From: Pseudomonas sp. HMWF021
GTDB lineage: Bacteria; Pseudomonadota; Gammaproteobacteria; Pseudomonadales; Pseudomonadaceae
NCBI RefSeq assembly: GCF_003061005.1
Contig: NZ_QAIK01000062.1
Location: 41,384 to 79,853 of the forward strand
Direction: 5' to 3'
Length of the DNA: 38,470 nucleotides
Part shown: positions 15,192-24,280 of the stretch, piece by piece
Position numbering within the stretch: the stretch's first letter is position 1
Layout: every line of letters begins with the position of its first letter
Made by a program: the position numbers and the translations under genes
Notes under the pieces: model-generated
What the model saw: the letters and a program-made list of their open reading frames with translations, nothing else
Told to the model about the DNA's origin: nothing
The model's database searches: none

Positions 15192-16349
15192 ATGAAGAAG
15201 ATCCACTGCGCCGAACGCCCCGACTGGAAACAGACCGCCGAAAGCCTCGGTTTCATGTTCCACACCATCGACGACGAACCGTACTGGGACGAAAGCGCCT
15301 ACTACCAGTTCACGCTCGCGCAGATCGAAAACGATCTGGAGGATCCGACCACCGAACTGCACGAGATGTGCATGGACCTGGTCGACCGCGTGGTGCACAA
15401 CGAAGAGCTGCTGGATCGCCTGAGCATCCCGGCGCCGTACTACGACATGATTCGTACTTCCTGGCTGGAAGGTCATCCGCATCTGTACGGGCGCATGGAC
15501 TTTTCCTACAACGGCAACGGCCCGGCCAAGCTGCTGGAACTCAACTACGACACGCCGACCAGTCTCTATGAAGCAGCGGCGTTTCAATGGGGCTGGCTGG
15601 AGCAGTGTATCGAGCGCGGGATGCTGCCGCGCCACGCCGACCAGTTCAACAGCATCGATACCAAGCTGCATCAGGCATTTGCCGAATTGCAGCTCAAGCG
15701 GCCGTTCTACTTTGCTTCGATGAAAGACTCGGTCGAAGACAAGGGAACCACCGATTACCTGCGGCTGATCGCGGAAAAGGTCGGCATCGAATCACGGCAC
15801 ATTGACATCGAAGATATTGGTCTGACCGCCGAGGGTCGCTTCGTCGACCTGGAGGATCGCTGGATCCCGCATCTGTTCAAGCTGCATGCCTGGGAATTCA
15901 TTTTCCACGAGCCGTTCGGTGCGGCGATTGCCCAGTGCGATACGCAGTTTTTCGAACCGGCGTGGAAGTCGATCCTGTCGAACAAAGGCGTACTGCCGCT
16001 GTTGTGGGAGCTGCACAAAGGCCACCCGAACCTGCTGGCGGCGCATCTTGATCCGAATTCTGCCAGCGCGGTGCCCAAGGGCTGGGTACGCAAACCGTAC
16101 TTCTCCCGCGAAGGCGCCAACATCGAGCTGCAAACGGCGCAAGGTCTGATCGTCAAAGAGGACGGGCCCTACACTGATGCGCCGTTCATCCTGCAGGAGT
16201 TCGCGCCATTGCCGAAGTTCGGCGACAGCTACACGCTGATCGGCTCGTGGGTGATCGGCGATCAAGCGGCAGGCATTGGCGTACGGGAAGACAACAGTCT
16301 GATCACCAAGGATTCGAGCCGGTTTCTGCCACACCTGATCCTCGACTGA
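15192..16349 (+). CDS. yjfC: Glutathionylspermidine-synthase-family ATP-grasp ligase (YjfC/YgiC-like)
   Basis: This 385-residue protein matches the synthetase domain of glutathionylspermidine synthase without the amidase domain. Visible motifs are YGRMDFSYNGNGPAKLLELN near residues 97-116, YDTPTSLYEAAAFQW next to it, VDLEDRWIPHLFKL in the middle, and late RKPYFSREGANIEL and IGSWVIGDQAAGIGVRED segments that carry the ATP-grasp nucleotide and metal residues. In E. coli the homologues YgiC and YjfC are ATP-dependent ligases whose substrates are not settled; glutathionylspermidine is not assured. The start ATG 15192 follows the yjfM stop by two bases. It is last in the operon, closed by a REP element and a terminator. 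Confidence 0.85.
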   Translation: MKKIHCAERPDWKQTAESLGFMFHTIDDEPYWDESAYYQFTLAQIENDLEDPTTELHEMCMDLVDRVVHNEELLDRLSIPAPYYDMIRTSWLEGHPHLYGRMDFSYNGNGPAKLLELNYDTPTSLYEAAAFQWGWLEQCIERGMLPRHADQFNSIDTKLHQAFAELQLKRPFYFASMKDSVEDKGTTDYLRLIAEKVGIESRHIDIEDIGLTAEGRFVDLEDRWIPHLFKLHAWEFIFHEPFGAAIAQCDTQFFEPAWKSILSNKGVLPLLWELHKGHPNLLAAHLDPNSASAVPKGWVRKPYFSREGANIELQTAQGLIVKEDGPYTDAPFILQEFAPLPKFGDSYTLIGSWVIGDQAAGIGVREDNSLITKDSSRFLPHLILD

Positions 16350-16360
16350 AACAAAGGCCC

Positions 16361-16441
16361 TTGTAGGAGCTGCGGCACGCTGCGATCTTTTGACCTTGAT
16401 TTAAAAGATCGAAAGATCGCAGCCTTCGGCAGCTCCTACAG
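16361..16441. repeat. REP pair (GTAGGAGCTGCC type), one degraded arm
   Basis: The right arm (from about 16408 to 16441) is intact, GCAGCCTTCGGCAGCTCCTACA, in reverse orientation. The left arm from 16361 has GGCACGC where the family has CGAAGGC, and the loop has an extra AAAGATCG repeat. It is the third member of the family seen at 1816 and 13214 and the only one with broken pairing. Confidence 0.82.
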
Positions 16442-16463
16442 GTGATGACCGTAGAATTGCGCT

Positions 16464-16507
16464 GAATAAAAAAGGCCCGTCGTGTTGAACGATGGGCCTT
16501 TTTATTC
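16464..16507. terminator. Bidirectional terminator between yjfC and ssb
   Basis: The hairpin AAAGGCCCGTCG..CGATGGGCCTTT has an A-run on the left and a T-run on the right, so it can end both the rightward yjf transcript and the leftward ssb transcript. It sits between the two convergent genes. Confidence 0.85.
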
Positions 16508-16527
16508 AACGCGAATGCAGCAATGAA

Positions 16528-17046
16528 TCAGAACGGAATGTCGTCATCAAAGCTGTCGAAATCCGGAGCCGGTTGCGGTGCAGCCTGCTGTGGAGCCGGG
16601 GCTGGACGCTGTTGCGGGGCCGATTGCTGCGGGCGTGGAGCCTGTTGACGTGGCGCCTGCTGCTGGTAGTTGTTGCCACCGCCTTGTTGGTCACCCTGTT
16701 GTGGACGGCCGCCGAGCAGTTGCATGGTGCCTTGCATGTCGACCACGATTTCGGTGGTGTAACGCTTGATACCGTCTTTTTCCCACTCGCGGGTCTGCAG
16801 TTTGCCTTCGATGTACACTTGCGAGCCTTTACGCAGGTATTCGCCAGCGATTTCCGCAACCTTGCCGAACATCGAAACACGGTGCCACTCGGTCTTCTCG
16901 ACCTTCTGACCGGTCTGCTTGTCGGTCCACTGTTCGCTGGTTGCCAGACTCAGGTTGGTCACGGCGTTACCGTTAGGCAGGTAGCGAACTTCGGGATCCT
17001 GGCCGCAAGTGCCGACCAATATGACTTTGTTAACCCCACGGGCCAT
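16528..17046 (-). CDS. ssb: Single-stranded DNA-binding protein SSB
   Basis: This 172-residue protein begins [20 protein letters not shown], the standard OB-fold SSB start; the DNA-binding domain covers residues 1-110 with [21 protein letters not shown] in the middle. A Gln/Pro/Gly-rich flexible linker follows (about 113-160). It ends in the acidic tail [11 protein letters not shown], the docking peptide for repair and replication partners. All parts are intact and the length is normal. It lies nine bases downstream of an MFS gene on the same strand, the same order as in P. aeruginosa, and is convergent with the yjf operon across a shared terminator. Confidence 0.97.
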   Translation of the reverse strand: MARGVNKVILVGTCGQDPEVRYLPNGNAVTNLSLATSEQWTDKQTGQKVEKTEWHRVSMFGKVAEIAGEYLRKGSQVYIEGKLQTREWEKDGIKRYTTEIVVDMQGTMQLLGGRPQQGDQQGGGNNYQQQAPRQQAPRPQQSAPQQRPAPAPQQAAPQPAPDFDSFDDDIPF

Positions 17047-17055
17047 AACGTTCTC

Positions 17056-18453
17056 CTAGGCTTCGCAAGCAGCCTCGGCCGGGTTGTTCACCAGGCGTTC
17101 GAGGGTGTCGCGATCCACTAATTCTTTGTCCAGTTTGATGTAAACAGCCGCTTCATCAGCAACTATCACTGCATCTGTTACCCCTACGAGGGCCTTGAGG
17201 CGCTCGACCAGACCCGCTTCGCGGATCGCCTCGGGCGACAACGGCAAGCGCAGGCTCGTCACGTAGGGAGGTTCGCGCATGGTAACAGCAAAGGCCAGCC
17301 AGATGGCAGCCAGACCCGCACATCCAAGGAACACAACCGACAGACCGCCATGCTGAAACAGCCAGCCGCCGAGTATCCCGCCGAGTGCCGAACCGAGGAA
17401 CTGACTGGTGGAATACACGCCCATCGCCGTGCCCTTCCCGCCTGCCGGTGAAACCTTGCTGATCAGCGACGGCAACGAAGCTTCCAGCAGATTGAACGCG
17501 GTGAAGAACACCACCGTACCGATCACCAGAGCCCGCAAGCTGTCACCGAACTGCCAGAAGAATAGCTCAGTGAGCATCAGCGTCAGGACGGCACCGAGCA
17601 AAATTCGTTTCATTTTGCGTTTCTTCTCGCCGTAGATGATGAACGGGATCATGGCGAAGAAAGAAATCAGCAGCGCGGTCAGGTAAACCCACCAGTGCTG
17701 CTCCTTGGGCAAACCGGCCTTTTCCACCAGCGCCAACGGCAGTGCGACGAAGCTCGACATCAGCATCGCGTGCAGCACGAAAATGCCCAGGTCCAGGCGC
17801 AGCAGATCGGGATGTTTGAGCGTCGGCATCAAGGCCTGACGCGCCACGCCGGATTCACGATGGCTCAATGGCCCGGTGGACTTGGGCACCATGAACATCA
17901 CGATGACGATCCCGAACAGCGCCATGCCGCCAGTGGCGAGGAACAGCCCGGACAGACCGAATGCGCGGGTCAGCAGTGGCCCGACCACCATCGCCACAGC
18001 GAACGAAAGGCCGATGGTCATGCCGATCATGGCCATGGCTTTGGTGCGGTGCTGTTCGCGAGTCAGGTCGGAAAGCAACGCCATCACCGCCGCGGAAATC
18101 GCCCCGGCGCCCTGCAGGATGCGTCCGGCGATCACGCCCCAGATCGAATCGGCCTGAGCCGCCAGCACACTGCCAAGGGCGAAGACCACCAGCCCGAGGA
18201 AAATCACCGGACGCCGGCCGATGCGGTCGGAAATGATCCCGAACGGAATCTGGAAAACCGCCTGGGTCAGGCCGTAAGCGCCAATCGCCAGCCCGATCAG
18301 GGCCGGGGTCGCTCCTGCCAGGTCCATGCCGTAGGTCGCCAGTACCGGCAACACCATGAACATGCCAAGCATACGGAAGGCGAACACCAGGGCCAGACCG
18401 CTCGCTGCGCGGGTCTCGCTGCCACTCATGCGTTCGCTGTGGGGATCGTGCAT
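17056..18453 (-). CDS. MFS transporter, YajR-like, with C-terminal cytoplasmic domain
   Basis: This 465-residue protein has twelve membrane helices over residues about 12-395, with motif A as GIISDRIGRRPVIFLG after helix 2. Some 70 extra residues at the C-terminus read as an alternating strand-helix domain (VERLKALVGVTDAVIVADEAAVYIKLDKE). E. coli YajR has such a YAM domain, so I call it YajR-like; the substrate is unknown. The start ATG 18453 faces uvrA across 191 bases and the stop is nine bases before ssb, so the two may be co-transcribed. The same MFS gene sits between ssb and uvrA in P. aeruginosa. Confidence 0.85.
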   Translation of the reverse strand: MHDPHSERMSGSETRAASGLALVFAFRMLGMFMVLPVLATYGMDLAGATPALIGLAIGAYGLTQAVFQIPFGIISDRIGRRPVIFLGLVVFALGSVLAAQADSIWGVIAGRILQGAGAISAAVMALLSDLTREQHRTKAMAMIGMTIGLSFAVAMVVGPLLTRAFGLSGLFLATGGMALFGIVIVMFMVPKSTGPLSHRESGVARQALMPTLKHPDLLRLDLGIFVLHAMLMSSFVALPLALVEKAGLPKEQHWWVYLTALLISFFAMIPFIIYGEKKRKMKRILLGAVLTLMLTELFFWQFGDSLRALVIGTVVFFTAFNLLEASLPSLISKVSPAGGKGTAMGVYSTSQFLGSALGGILGGWLFQHGGLSVVFLGCAGLAAIWLAFAVTMREPPYVTSLRLPLSPEAIREAGLVERLKALVGVTDAVIVADEAAVYIKLDKELVDRDTLERLVNNPAEAACEA

Positions 18454-18644
18454 GGAAAAACCTCGTGTGAACCGGCGGCGATTCTACCAGTCCCATCGAA
18501 AGACGGGGTATATCGCGACGCTATGACGCGTATAGATGAAACTCTCTTCATGCAAGGCAAAAAACCCTTCGTTTGATAGTGTGCATCCATCCAGTATTTG
18601 CCCGTATACTCCTGTGTTTTCGACGCCCGCCGAGCGAGGCCACT
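18454..18644. promoter_or_regulatory. Divergent MFS/uvrA promoter region
   Basis: This 191-bp spacer lies between the leftward MFS gene and rightward uvrA. For uvrA, TTGATA (18573-18578) with TATTTG (18595-18600, 16-base spacing), or the downstream TATACT (18605-18610), are candidate elements. AGTAT..ATACT (18593-18610) forms a small dyad over them. I looked for an SOS box (CTGT-N8-ACAG) and did not find one, so LexA control is not supported here. Confidence 0.4.
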
Positions 18645-21479
18645 TTGGACAAGATCCTGATACGTGGGGCCCGTACCCACAACCTGAAGAACATCGACCT
18701 GACCCTGCCACGGGACAAACTGATCGTCATCACCGGCCTGTCCGGATCCGGCAAGTCGTCCCTGGCCTTCGACACGCTGTACGCCGAAGGTCAGCGCCGC
18801 TATGTCGAATCCCTGTCGGCCTACGCCCGACAGTTCCTGTCGATGATGGAAAAACCCGACGTCGACACCATCGAAGGCTTGTCGCCGGCGATCTCCATCG
18901 AACAGAAGTCGACCTCGCACAACCCGCGCTCCACGGTCGGCACCATCACCGAAATCTACGACTACCTGCGTCTGCTGTATGCACGCGTCGGTACGCCGCG
19001 CTGCCCGGATCACGACATTCCGCTGGAGGCGCAGACCGTCAGCCAGATGGTTGACCTGGTGCTGGCACAACCGGAAGGCAGCAAACTTATGTTGCTGGCG
19101 CCGGTGATCCGCGAGCGTAAGGGCGAACATTTGTCGGTATTCGAAGAACTGCGCGCCCAGGGCTTCGTCCGTGCGCGGGTCAACGGCCGCATCTGCGAGC
19201 TCGATGAGCTGCCGAAACTGGACAAGCAGAAGAAGCACTCGATCGATGTGATCGTCGACCGCTTCAAGGTCCGCGCCGACCTGCAGCAGCGTCTGGCCGA
19301 ATCGTTCGAGACTGCACTGAAACTGGCGGACGGCATCGCCCTGGTCGCGCCGATGGACGACGAGCCGGGCGAAGAGATGATCTTCTCTGCGCGCTTCGCC
19401 TGTCCGATCTGCGGCCACGCCATCAGCGAGCTTGAGCCGAAGCTGTTCTCCTTCAACAACCCGGCCGGTGCCTGCCCGACCTGCGATGGTCTCGGGGTGA
19501 AGCAGTTCTTCGACATCAAGCGTCTGGTCAATGGTGAGCTGACCCTGGCCGAGGGCGCGATTCGCGGCTGGGACCGGCGCAACGTCTATTACTTCCAGAT
19601 GCTCGGCTCGCTGGCCTCGCACTACAAGTTCAGCCTGGAGAAGCCATTCAACGAACTGACCGCCGAACAGCAGAAACACATCCTGCACGGCAGCGGCTCA
19701 CAGAATGTCGACTTCAAGTACCTCAACGACCGCGGCGATATCGTCAAACGTTCGCACCCGTTCGAAGGTATCGTGCCGAACCTCGAGCGCCGCTATCGCG
19801 AGACGGAATCGGCGAGCGTGCGCGAAGAACTGGCCAAGTTCCTCAGCACCCAGGCCTGCCCGGATTGCCGTGGCACCCGTCTGCGGCGTGAAGCGCGGCA
19901 CGTGTGGGTAGGTGAGAAAACCCTGCCGGCAGTGACCAACCTGCCGATCGGCGATGCCTGTGAATACTTCGGCGAGCTGAAGATGACCGGGCGTCGCGGC
20001 GAGATCGCTGACAAGATCCTCAAGGAGATTCGCGAGCGCCTGCAATTCCTGGTCAATGTCGGCCTCGACTACCTGTCGCTGGATCGCAGTGCAGACACCT
20101 TGTCCGGCGGCGAGGCGCAGCGCATTCGCCTGGCCAGCCAGATCGGCGCCGGTCTGGTCGGGGTGCTGTACATCCTCGACGAACCGTCCATTGGCCTGCA
20201 CCAGCGCGATAACGACCGCTTGCTTGGTACCCTCAAGCACCTGCGCGATATCGGCAACACCGTGATTGTGGTCGAGCACGATGAAGACGCAATTCGTCTG
20301 GCCGACTATGTGGTGGATATCGGCCCGGGTGCGGGGGTGCACGGCGGGCAGATCGTGGCTGAAGGTACGCCGGCCGAAGTCATGGCGCACCCGGACTCAC
20401 TGACCGGCAAATACCTGTCGGGCCGGGTGAAGATCGAGGTGCCGGCCAAACGCACACCACGCAACAAGAAGCTGACGCTGTCGCTCAAGGGCGCTCGCGG
20501 CAACAACCTGCGCAACGTAGACCTGGAAATTCCGATCGGCCTGCTGACCTGCGTAACCGGCGTGTCCGGCTCGGGCAAATCGACGCTGATCAACAACACG
20601 CTGTTCCCGTTGAGCGCCACTGCACTCAATGGTGCGACCACGCTGGAAGCGGCCGCGCACGACAGCATCAAGGGGCTGGAACATCTCGACAAGGTCGTCG
20701 ACATCGACCAGAGCCCGATCGGTCGTACACCGCGCTCTAACCCGGCGACCTACACCGGGCTGTTCACGCCGATCCGCGAACTGTTCGCCGGCGTGCCCGA
20801 GTCGCGCTCCCGTGGTTACGGCCCGGGGCGGTTCTCGTTCAACGTCAAGGGCGGGCGCTGCGAGGCGTGCCAGGGCGACGGTCTGATCAAGGTCGAAATG
20901 CACTTCCTGCCGGACATCTACGTGCCGTGCGATGTGTGCAAGAGCAAGCGCTACAACCGCGAGACCCTTGAGATCAAATACAAGGGCAAAAGCATCCACG
21001 AGACCCTCGAGATGACCATCGAGGAAGCCCGGGAGTTCTTTGACGCGGTGCCGGCGCTGGCGCGCAAGCTGCAGACGTTGATGGATGTGGGGCTGTCGTA
21101 CATCAAGCTTGGGCAGTCGGCGACAACGCTCTCCGGTGGTGAAGCGCAGCGGGTCAAGCTGTCACGCGAACTGTCCAAGCGTGACACCGGCAAGACCCTG
21201 TACATCCTCGATGAGCCGACCACCGGCCTGCACTTCGCGGATATCCAGCAATTGCTCGACGTGCTGCATCGCCTGCGCGACCACGGCAACACGGTGGTAG
21301 TGATTGAACACAACCTGGACGTGATCAAGACTGCCGACTGGCTGGTGGACCTGGGACCGGAGGGTGGCTCCAAGGGTGGTCAGATCATCGCCACCGGTAC
21401 GCCGGAGGAAGTGGCCGAGATGAAGCAGTCTCACACCGGTCATTACCTCAAGCCATTGCTGATTCGCGATCGGGCCTGA
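18645..21479 (+). CDS. uvrA: UvrABC excision nuclease subunit A
   Basis: This 944-residue protein is the damage-recognition ATPase of nucleotide excision repair. It has two ABC ATPase modules: Walker [10 protein letters not shown] at 31-39 and GVSGSGKST near 638-646, with signature [12 protein letters not shown] near 485 and [12 protein letters not shown] in the second half. Both Walker B segments ([30 protein letters not shown]) are present. Two zinc modules appear as CPICGH..CPTCDG and [15 protein letters not shown] place the start at TTG 18645, because GAGG lies five bases before it and the protein then begins at the family's usual [15 protein letters not shown]. No ATG is available nearby. 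It is convergent with the ferritin gene across a terminator. Confidence 0.97.
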   Translation: MDKILIRGARTHNLKNIDLTLPRDKLIVITGLSGSGKSSLAFDTLYAEGQRRYVESLSAYARQFLSMMEKPDVDTIEGLSPAISIEQKSTSHNPRSTVGTITEIYDYLRLLYARVGTPRCPDHDIPLEAQTVSQMVDLVLAQPEGSKLMLLAPVIRERKGEHLSVFEELRAQGFVRARVNGRICELDELPKLDKQKKHSIDVIVDRFKVRADLQQRLAESFETALKLADGIALVAPMDDEPGEEMIFSARFACPICGHAISELEPKLFSFNNPAGACPTCDGLGVKQFFDIKRLVNGELTLAEGAIRGWDRRNVYYFQMLGSLASHYKFSLEKPFNELTAEQQKHILHGSGSQNVDFKYLNDRGDIVKRSHPFEGIVPNLERRYRETESASVREELAKFLSTQACPDCRGTRLRREARHVWVGEKTLPAVTNLPIGDACEYFGELKMTGRRGEIADKILKEIRERLQFLVNVGLDYLSLDRSADTLSGGEAQRIRLASQIGAGLVGVLYILDEPSIGLHQRDNDRLLGTLKHLRDIGNTVIVVEHDEDAIRLADYVVDIGPGAGVHGGQIVAEGTPAEVMAHPDSLTGKYLSGRVKIEVPAKRTPRNKKLTLSLKGARGNNLRNVDLEIPIGLLTCVTGVSGSGKSTLINNTLFPLSATALNGATTLEAAAHDSIKGLEHLDKVVDIDQSPIGRTPRSNPATYTGLFTPIRELFAGVPESRSRGYGPGRFSFNVKGGRCEACQGDGLIKVEMHFLPDIYVPCDVCKSKRYNRETLEIKYKGKSIHETLEMTIEEAREFFDAVPALARKLQTLMDVGLSYIKLGQSATTLSGGEAQRVKLSRELSKRDTGKTLYILDEPTTGLHFADIQQLLDVLHRLRDHGNTVVVIEHNLDVIKTADWLVDLGPEGGSKGGQIIATGTPEEVAEMKQSHTGHYLKPLLIRDRA

Positions 21480-21490
21480 TCTCCGGGCAT

Positions 21491-21533
21491 GAAAAAGCCC
21501 CTGTCACTTCAACAGTGACAGGGGCTTTTTTAT
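21491..21533. terminator. Bidirectional terminator between uvrA and ferritin gene
   Basis: The perfect stem AAAAGCCCCTGTCACT / AGTGACAGGGGCTTTT has a five-base loop, with an A-run before and a T-run after, so it works for both convergent genes. Confidence 0.92.
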
Positions 21534-21542
21534 ATCTGGCAA

Positions 21543-22007
21543 TCAGGTGTGTGATTGCAGGTAATTCTCGAGACCGATGAGCTTGATCAGGCCCAACTGC
21601 TTTTCCAGCCAGTAGGTGTGATCTTCTTCAGTGTCGTTGAGCTGAACGCGCAGGATCTCGCGACTGACGTAGTCCTTGTGCTGCTCGCACAGCTCGATGC
21701 CTTTGCACAGGGCGGCGCGGACTTTGTACTCGAGACGCAGATCGGCTTCCAGCATCTCCGGCACAGTGGTGCCGACGTCGAGATCGTCCGGACGCATGCG
21801 CGGCGTGCCTTCGAGCATCAGAATCCGGCGCATCAGAGCGTCGGCATGACCGGCCTCTTCTTCCATCTCGTGGTTGATTCGTTCGTAGAGCTTGGTGAAA
21901 CCCCAGTCCTCATACATCCGCGAGTGCACAAAATATTGGTCACGCGCGGCCAGTTCGCCGGTCAGCAACGTGTTGAGGTAATCGATTACGTCTGGGTGGC
22001 CTTGCAT
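21543..22007 (-). CDS. bfrA: Bacterioferritin-family iron storage protein (BfrA/FtnA type)
   Basis: This 154-residue four-helix protein has ferroxidase residues: Glu18 in [12 protein letters not shown], Glu51 and His54 in EEEAGHAD, Glu94 region, and E127/H130 in [11 protein letters not shown]. It stores iron as a 24-mer mineral shell. Position 52, Met in haem-binding bacterioferritins, is Ala here, so it should not bind haem between subunits; that matches the FtnA-like protein encoded next to katA in P. aeruginosa (named bfrA in older annotation). The start is ATG 22007, giving [15 protein letters not shown]; an in-frame start at 22049 would add 14 unrelated residues. Pairing with catalase suggests joint protection against iron-driven peroxide damage. 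Confidence 0.93.
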   Translation of the reverse strand: MQGHPDVIDYLNTLLTGELAARDQYFVHSRMYEDWGFTKLYERINHEMEEEAGHADALMRRILMLEGTPRMRPDDLDVGTTVPEMLEADLRLEYKVRAALCKGIELCEQHKDYVSREILRVQLNDTEEDHTYWLEKQLGLIKLIGLENYLQSHT

Positions 22008-22051
22008 CGCCCTACATCTCCCTGCTTGAAAGTCTGTAGTTTGAACCAAGC

Positions 22052-22065
22052 TGACCGGAAGGTCA
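22052..22065. promoter_or_regulatory. Small dyad upstream of bfrA
   Basis: TGACCGGAAGGTCA has 5-bp inverted arms (TGACC/GGTCA) and lies 45 bases upstream of the bfrA start, a position suitable for an operator. It does not resemble a Fur box. Short palindromes of this size arise by chance, so this is a weak call. Confidence 0.25.
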
Positions 22066-22124
22066 CCCCGTTTCGCGCAATAAAAGCGAAGATATTCTGA
22101 GAAAAGCGGCCTAAATAACGCAAA

Positions 22125-22146
22125 AACCGCCCTAATGAGGGCGGTT
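22125..22146 (-). terminator. Terminator after katA
   Basis: The stem AACCGCCCT / AGGGCGGTT has a four-base loop between the katA stop and the bfrA promoter region. On the leftward strand the RNA continues into UUUUUGCG, so it should end katA transcription and leave bfrA on its own promoter. Confidence 0.78.
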
Positions 22147-22157
22147 CTGCTTCTCGT

Positions 22158-23612
22158 TTAGACTTCGTTAAGCTGTACGTTGAGCAGCTTCGCGATTGCT
22201 TCTCCATACGCCGGATCGGCTTTGAAGAAATGTTGCAGTTGGCGGTCAACCACGTCGGGGGAAACTCCGCTCATGGCGCCGGCGATGTTGCTGACCAGGA
22301 GGGTTCTCTGCTCATCACTCATCAGCCGGAACAACGCACCCGCGTGGCTGTAGTAGTCGGTGTCCTCGCGGTGATCGTAACGGTCAGCAGCACCGCTCAG
22401 GGCCAGCGCAGGTTCAGCGTAATGCGGGGCCTGCTTCGGCGATTCAATGTAGCTGTTCGGTTCGTAATTGGGCGCTGCGCCACCGTTGCTGCCGAATGCC
22501 ATTGAGCCGTCGCGCTGGTACGTATTCACCGGGCTGCGCGGAGCATTCACCGGCAATTGCTGATGGTTGGTGCCAACACGGTAGCGGTGGGCATCAGCGT
22601 AGGCGAATACGCGGCCTTGCAGCATGCGATCCGGTGACAGACCCACGCCAGGCACCATGTTGCTCGGGCCGAATGCGGCTTGCTCAACTTCGGCAAAATA
22701 GTTCAGCGGGTTACGGTTCAACTCCAGCTCACCGACTTCGATCAGCGGAAACTCCTTCTGAGACCAGGTCTTGGTCACGTCGAACGGATTCTCGTAGTGC
22801 GCTGCAGCTTGGGCCTCGGTCATGATCTGGATGCATACGCGCCATTTCGGGAAGTCACCACGCTCGATGGCCTCAAACAGGTCGCGCTGAGCGTAATCCG
22901 GATCGGTACCCGCCAGGCGTGCGGCGTCGGCCGGCGCGAGGTTCTTGATCCCTTGCTGGGTCTTGTAGTGCCACTTCACCCAGTGACGTTCACCTTGTGC
23001 ATTGATCAGGCTGTATGTGTGGCTGCCGAAGCCATGCATGTGACGGTAGCCGTCGGGAATGCCGCGATCCGAGAACAGAATGGTCACCTGATGCAATGCT
23101 TCAGGCGAATGCGACCAGAAGTCCCACATCATTTGCGCGCTTTTCAGGTTGCTCTGCGGCAGGCGTTTCTGGGTGTGGATAAAGTCAGGAAACTTCAGAG
23201 GGTCGCGGATGAAGAACACAGGGGTGTTGTTACCAACGATGTCCCAGTTGCCTTCCTCGGTGTAGAACTTGAGGGCGAAACCACGTGGATCACGTTCGGT
23301 GTCAGCCGAGCCACGTTCGCCGCCCACAGTGGAAAAGCGCAGGAACGTTGGCGTCTGTTTGCCGACAGCCTCAAACAGTTTGGCGCTGGTGTATTCGGTG
23401 ATGTCACGGGTCACGGTGAACGTACCGTAAGCACCCGAGCCTTTGGCGTGTACGCGGCGCTCAGGAATGTTTTCACGGTTGAAATGGGCAAGCTTCTCGA
23501 TCAGGTGAAAATCGTCGAGCAGCAGCGGGCCTCGAGGGCCGGCGGAGCGAGAATTCTGGTTATCAGCGACAGGTGCGCCACTGGCGGTCGTAAGCGTTTT
23601 GATCTGGCTCAT
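22158..23612 (-). CDS. katA: Catalase KatA (small-subunit monofunctional haem catalase)
   Basis: This 484-residue haem catalase breaks down hydrogen peroxide in the cytoplasm. Catalytic His55 is in [12 protein letters not shown], Asn128 in [11 protein letters not shown], and the proximal haem ligand Tyr338 in [14 protein letters not shown]. The length and the 470-490 range place it in the small-subunit clade, with no C-terminal flavodoxin-like extension. The N-terminus has no signal peptide. It is transcribed toward bfrA, as in P. aeruginosa (bfrA-katA), and has its own promoter region upstream. All expected residues are present. Confidence 0.96.
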   Translation of the reverse strand: MSQIKTLTTASGAPVADNQNSRSAGPRGPLLLDDFHLIEKLAHFNRENIPERRVHAKGSGAYGTFTVTRDITEYTSAKLFEAVGKQTPTFLRFSTVGGERGSADTERDPRGFALKFYTEEGNWDIVGNNTPVFFIRDPLKFPDFIHTQKRLPQSNLKSAQMMWDFWSHSPEALHQVTILFSDRGIPDGYRHMHGFGSHTYSLINAQGERHWVKWHYKTQQGIKNLAPADAARLAGTDPDYAQRDLFEAIERGDFPKWRVCIQIMTEAQAAAHYENPFDVTKTWSQKEFPLIEVGELELNRNPLNYFAEVEQAAFGPSNMVPGVGLSPDRMLQGRVFAYADAHRYRVGTNHQQLPVNAPRSPVNTYQRDGSMAFGSNGGAAPNYEPNSYIESPKQAPHYAEPALALSGAADRYDHREDTDYYSHAGALFRLMSDEQRTLLVSNIAGAMSGVSPDVVDRQLQHFFKADPAYGEAIAKLLNVQLNEV

Positions 23613-23729
23613 ACGGTCTTCTTCCTCTGTCAGTCTTGAAACTGCCGGCTAATCGGCTTGCTGGGAAGTATTGATCATCAACGTGACACCTACAAATTCA
23701 TTAACTTGTAGTCATCGATAGATAATTAC

Positions 23730-23758
23730 TAATTATGTTTCCCGGCACATAGTGACAA
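23730..23758 (-). promoter_or_regulatory. Candidate katA promoter
   Basis: Reading leftward: TTGTCA (23758-23753), 17 bases, TAATTA (23735-23730), about 120 bases upstream of the katA start in an AT-rich stretch. An ATAG-N7-CTAA element (23718-23732) partly overlaps the -10 box and resembles half of an OxyR site (ATAG-N7-CTAT), but the remaining half-sites do not match. Confidence 0.5.
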
Positions 23759-23805
23759 CAGAACAATGTCAGAAGCTTGTACGAACAGCGCATTTCTTGC
23801 GGGCA

Positions 23806-23837
23806 CAAAAAACCGGGCACTAGGCCCGGTTTTTTGT
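23806..23837 (-). terminator. Terminator of the alpha (rpsM-rplQ) operon
   Basis: The stem AAAAAACCGGGC / GCCCGGTTTTTT has a five-base loop and lies just after the rplQ stop codon. It has A- and T-runs on both sides and could also act on the opposite strand. Confidence 0.92.
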
Positions 23838-23851
23838 TTCAGACTGACGTC

Positions 23852-24238
23852 TTACTCGGCGGATACAGCTTCGCCAGCAGTAGCACGATCAACCAACTCG
23901 ACGTACGCCATAGGCGCGTTGTCGCCAGCGCGGAAACCGCACTTGAGGATGCGCAGGTAGCCACCCTCACGGGTAGCGTAACGCTTGCCCAGGTCGTTGA
24001 AGAGCTTACCAACGATAGCTTTCGAACGAGTACGGTCGAAAGCCAGACGGCGGTTAGCCAGGCTGTCTGTCTTGGCCAGAGTGATCAGCGGCTCGGCAAC
24101 GCGGCGCAGTTCTTTGGCTTTTGGCAGAGTAGTCTTGATCAGCTCGTGCTCGAACAACGACACCGCCATGTTCTGGAACATGGCCTTGCGGTGCGAGCTG
24201 GTGCGGCTCAGGTGACGCCCACTTTTACGATGACGCAT
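23852..24238 (-). CDS. rplQ: Ribosomal protein L17
   Basis: This 128-residue basic protein begins [21 protein letters not shown], the usual L17 start, and has the conserved [25 protein letters not shown] helix region. L17 binds 23S rRNA and lines the peptide tunnel exit side of the 50S subunit. It is the last gene of the alpha operon, 42 bases after rpoA, and a strong terminator follows directly. The C-terminal extension ([22 protein letters not shown], acidic end EAVSAE) is normal for gamma-proteobacteria. Nothing unusual is seen. Confidence 0.97.
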
Positions 24239-24280
24239 GGTTCATTCCTTACCAAACACTACGTTCGGTGATTACGACGA

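Noticed and set aside
1816..16441. Repeated palindromes considered as a CRISPR array
   Set aside because: Copies are kilobases apart, each is an inverted pair, and there are no regular spacers or cas genes; they are REP elements.
17695..18576. A 293-codon + strand frame opposite the YajR-like MFS gene
   Set aside because: Product is His/Gln-rich and motif-free; the opposite strand encodes the full MFS protein.
18592..18613. LexA box upstream of uvrA
   Set aside because: CAG...CTG is in the reverse order to the CTG...CAG of a LexA site and the inner bases do not match.
23707..23743. Full OxyR-binding site upstream of katA
   Set aside because: Only one ATAG-N7-CTAA unit fits; the flanking quarter-sites (TGTA and TCCC) do not match the four-part consensus.
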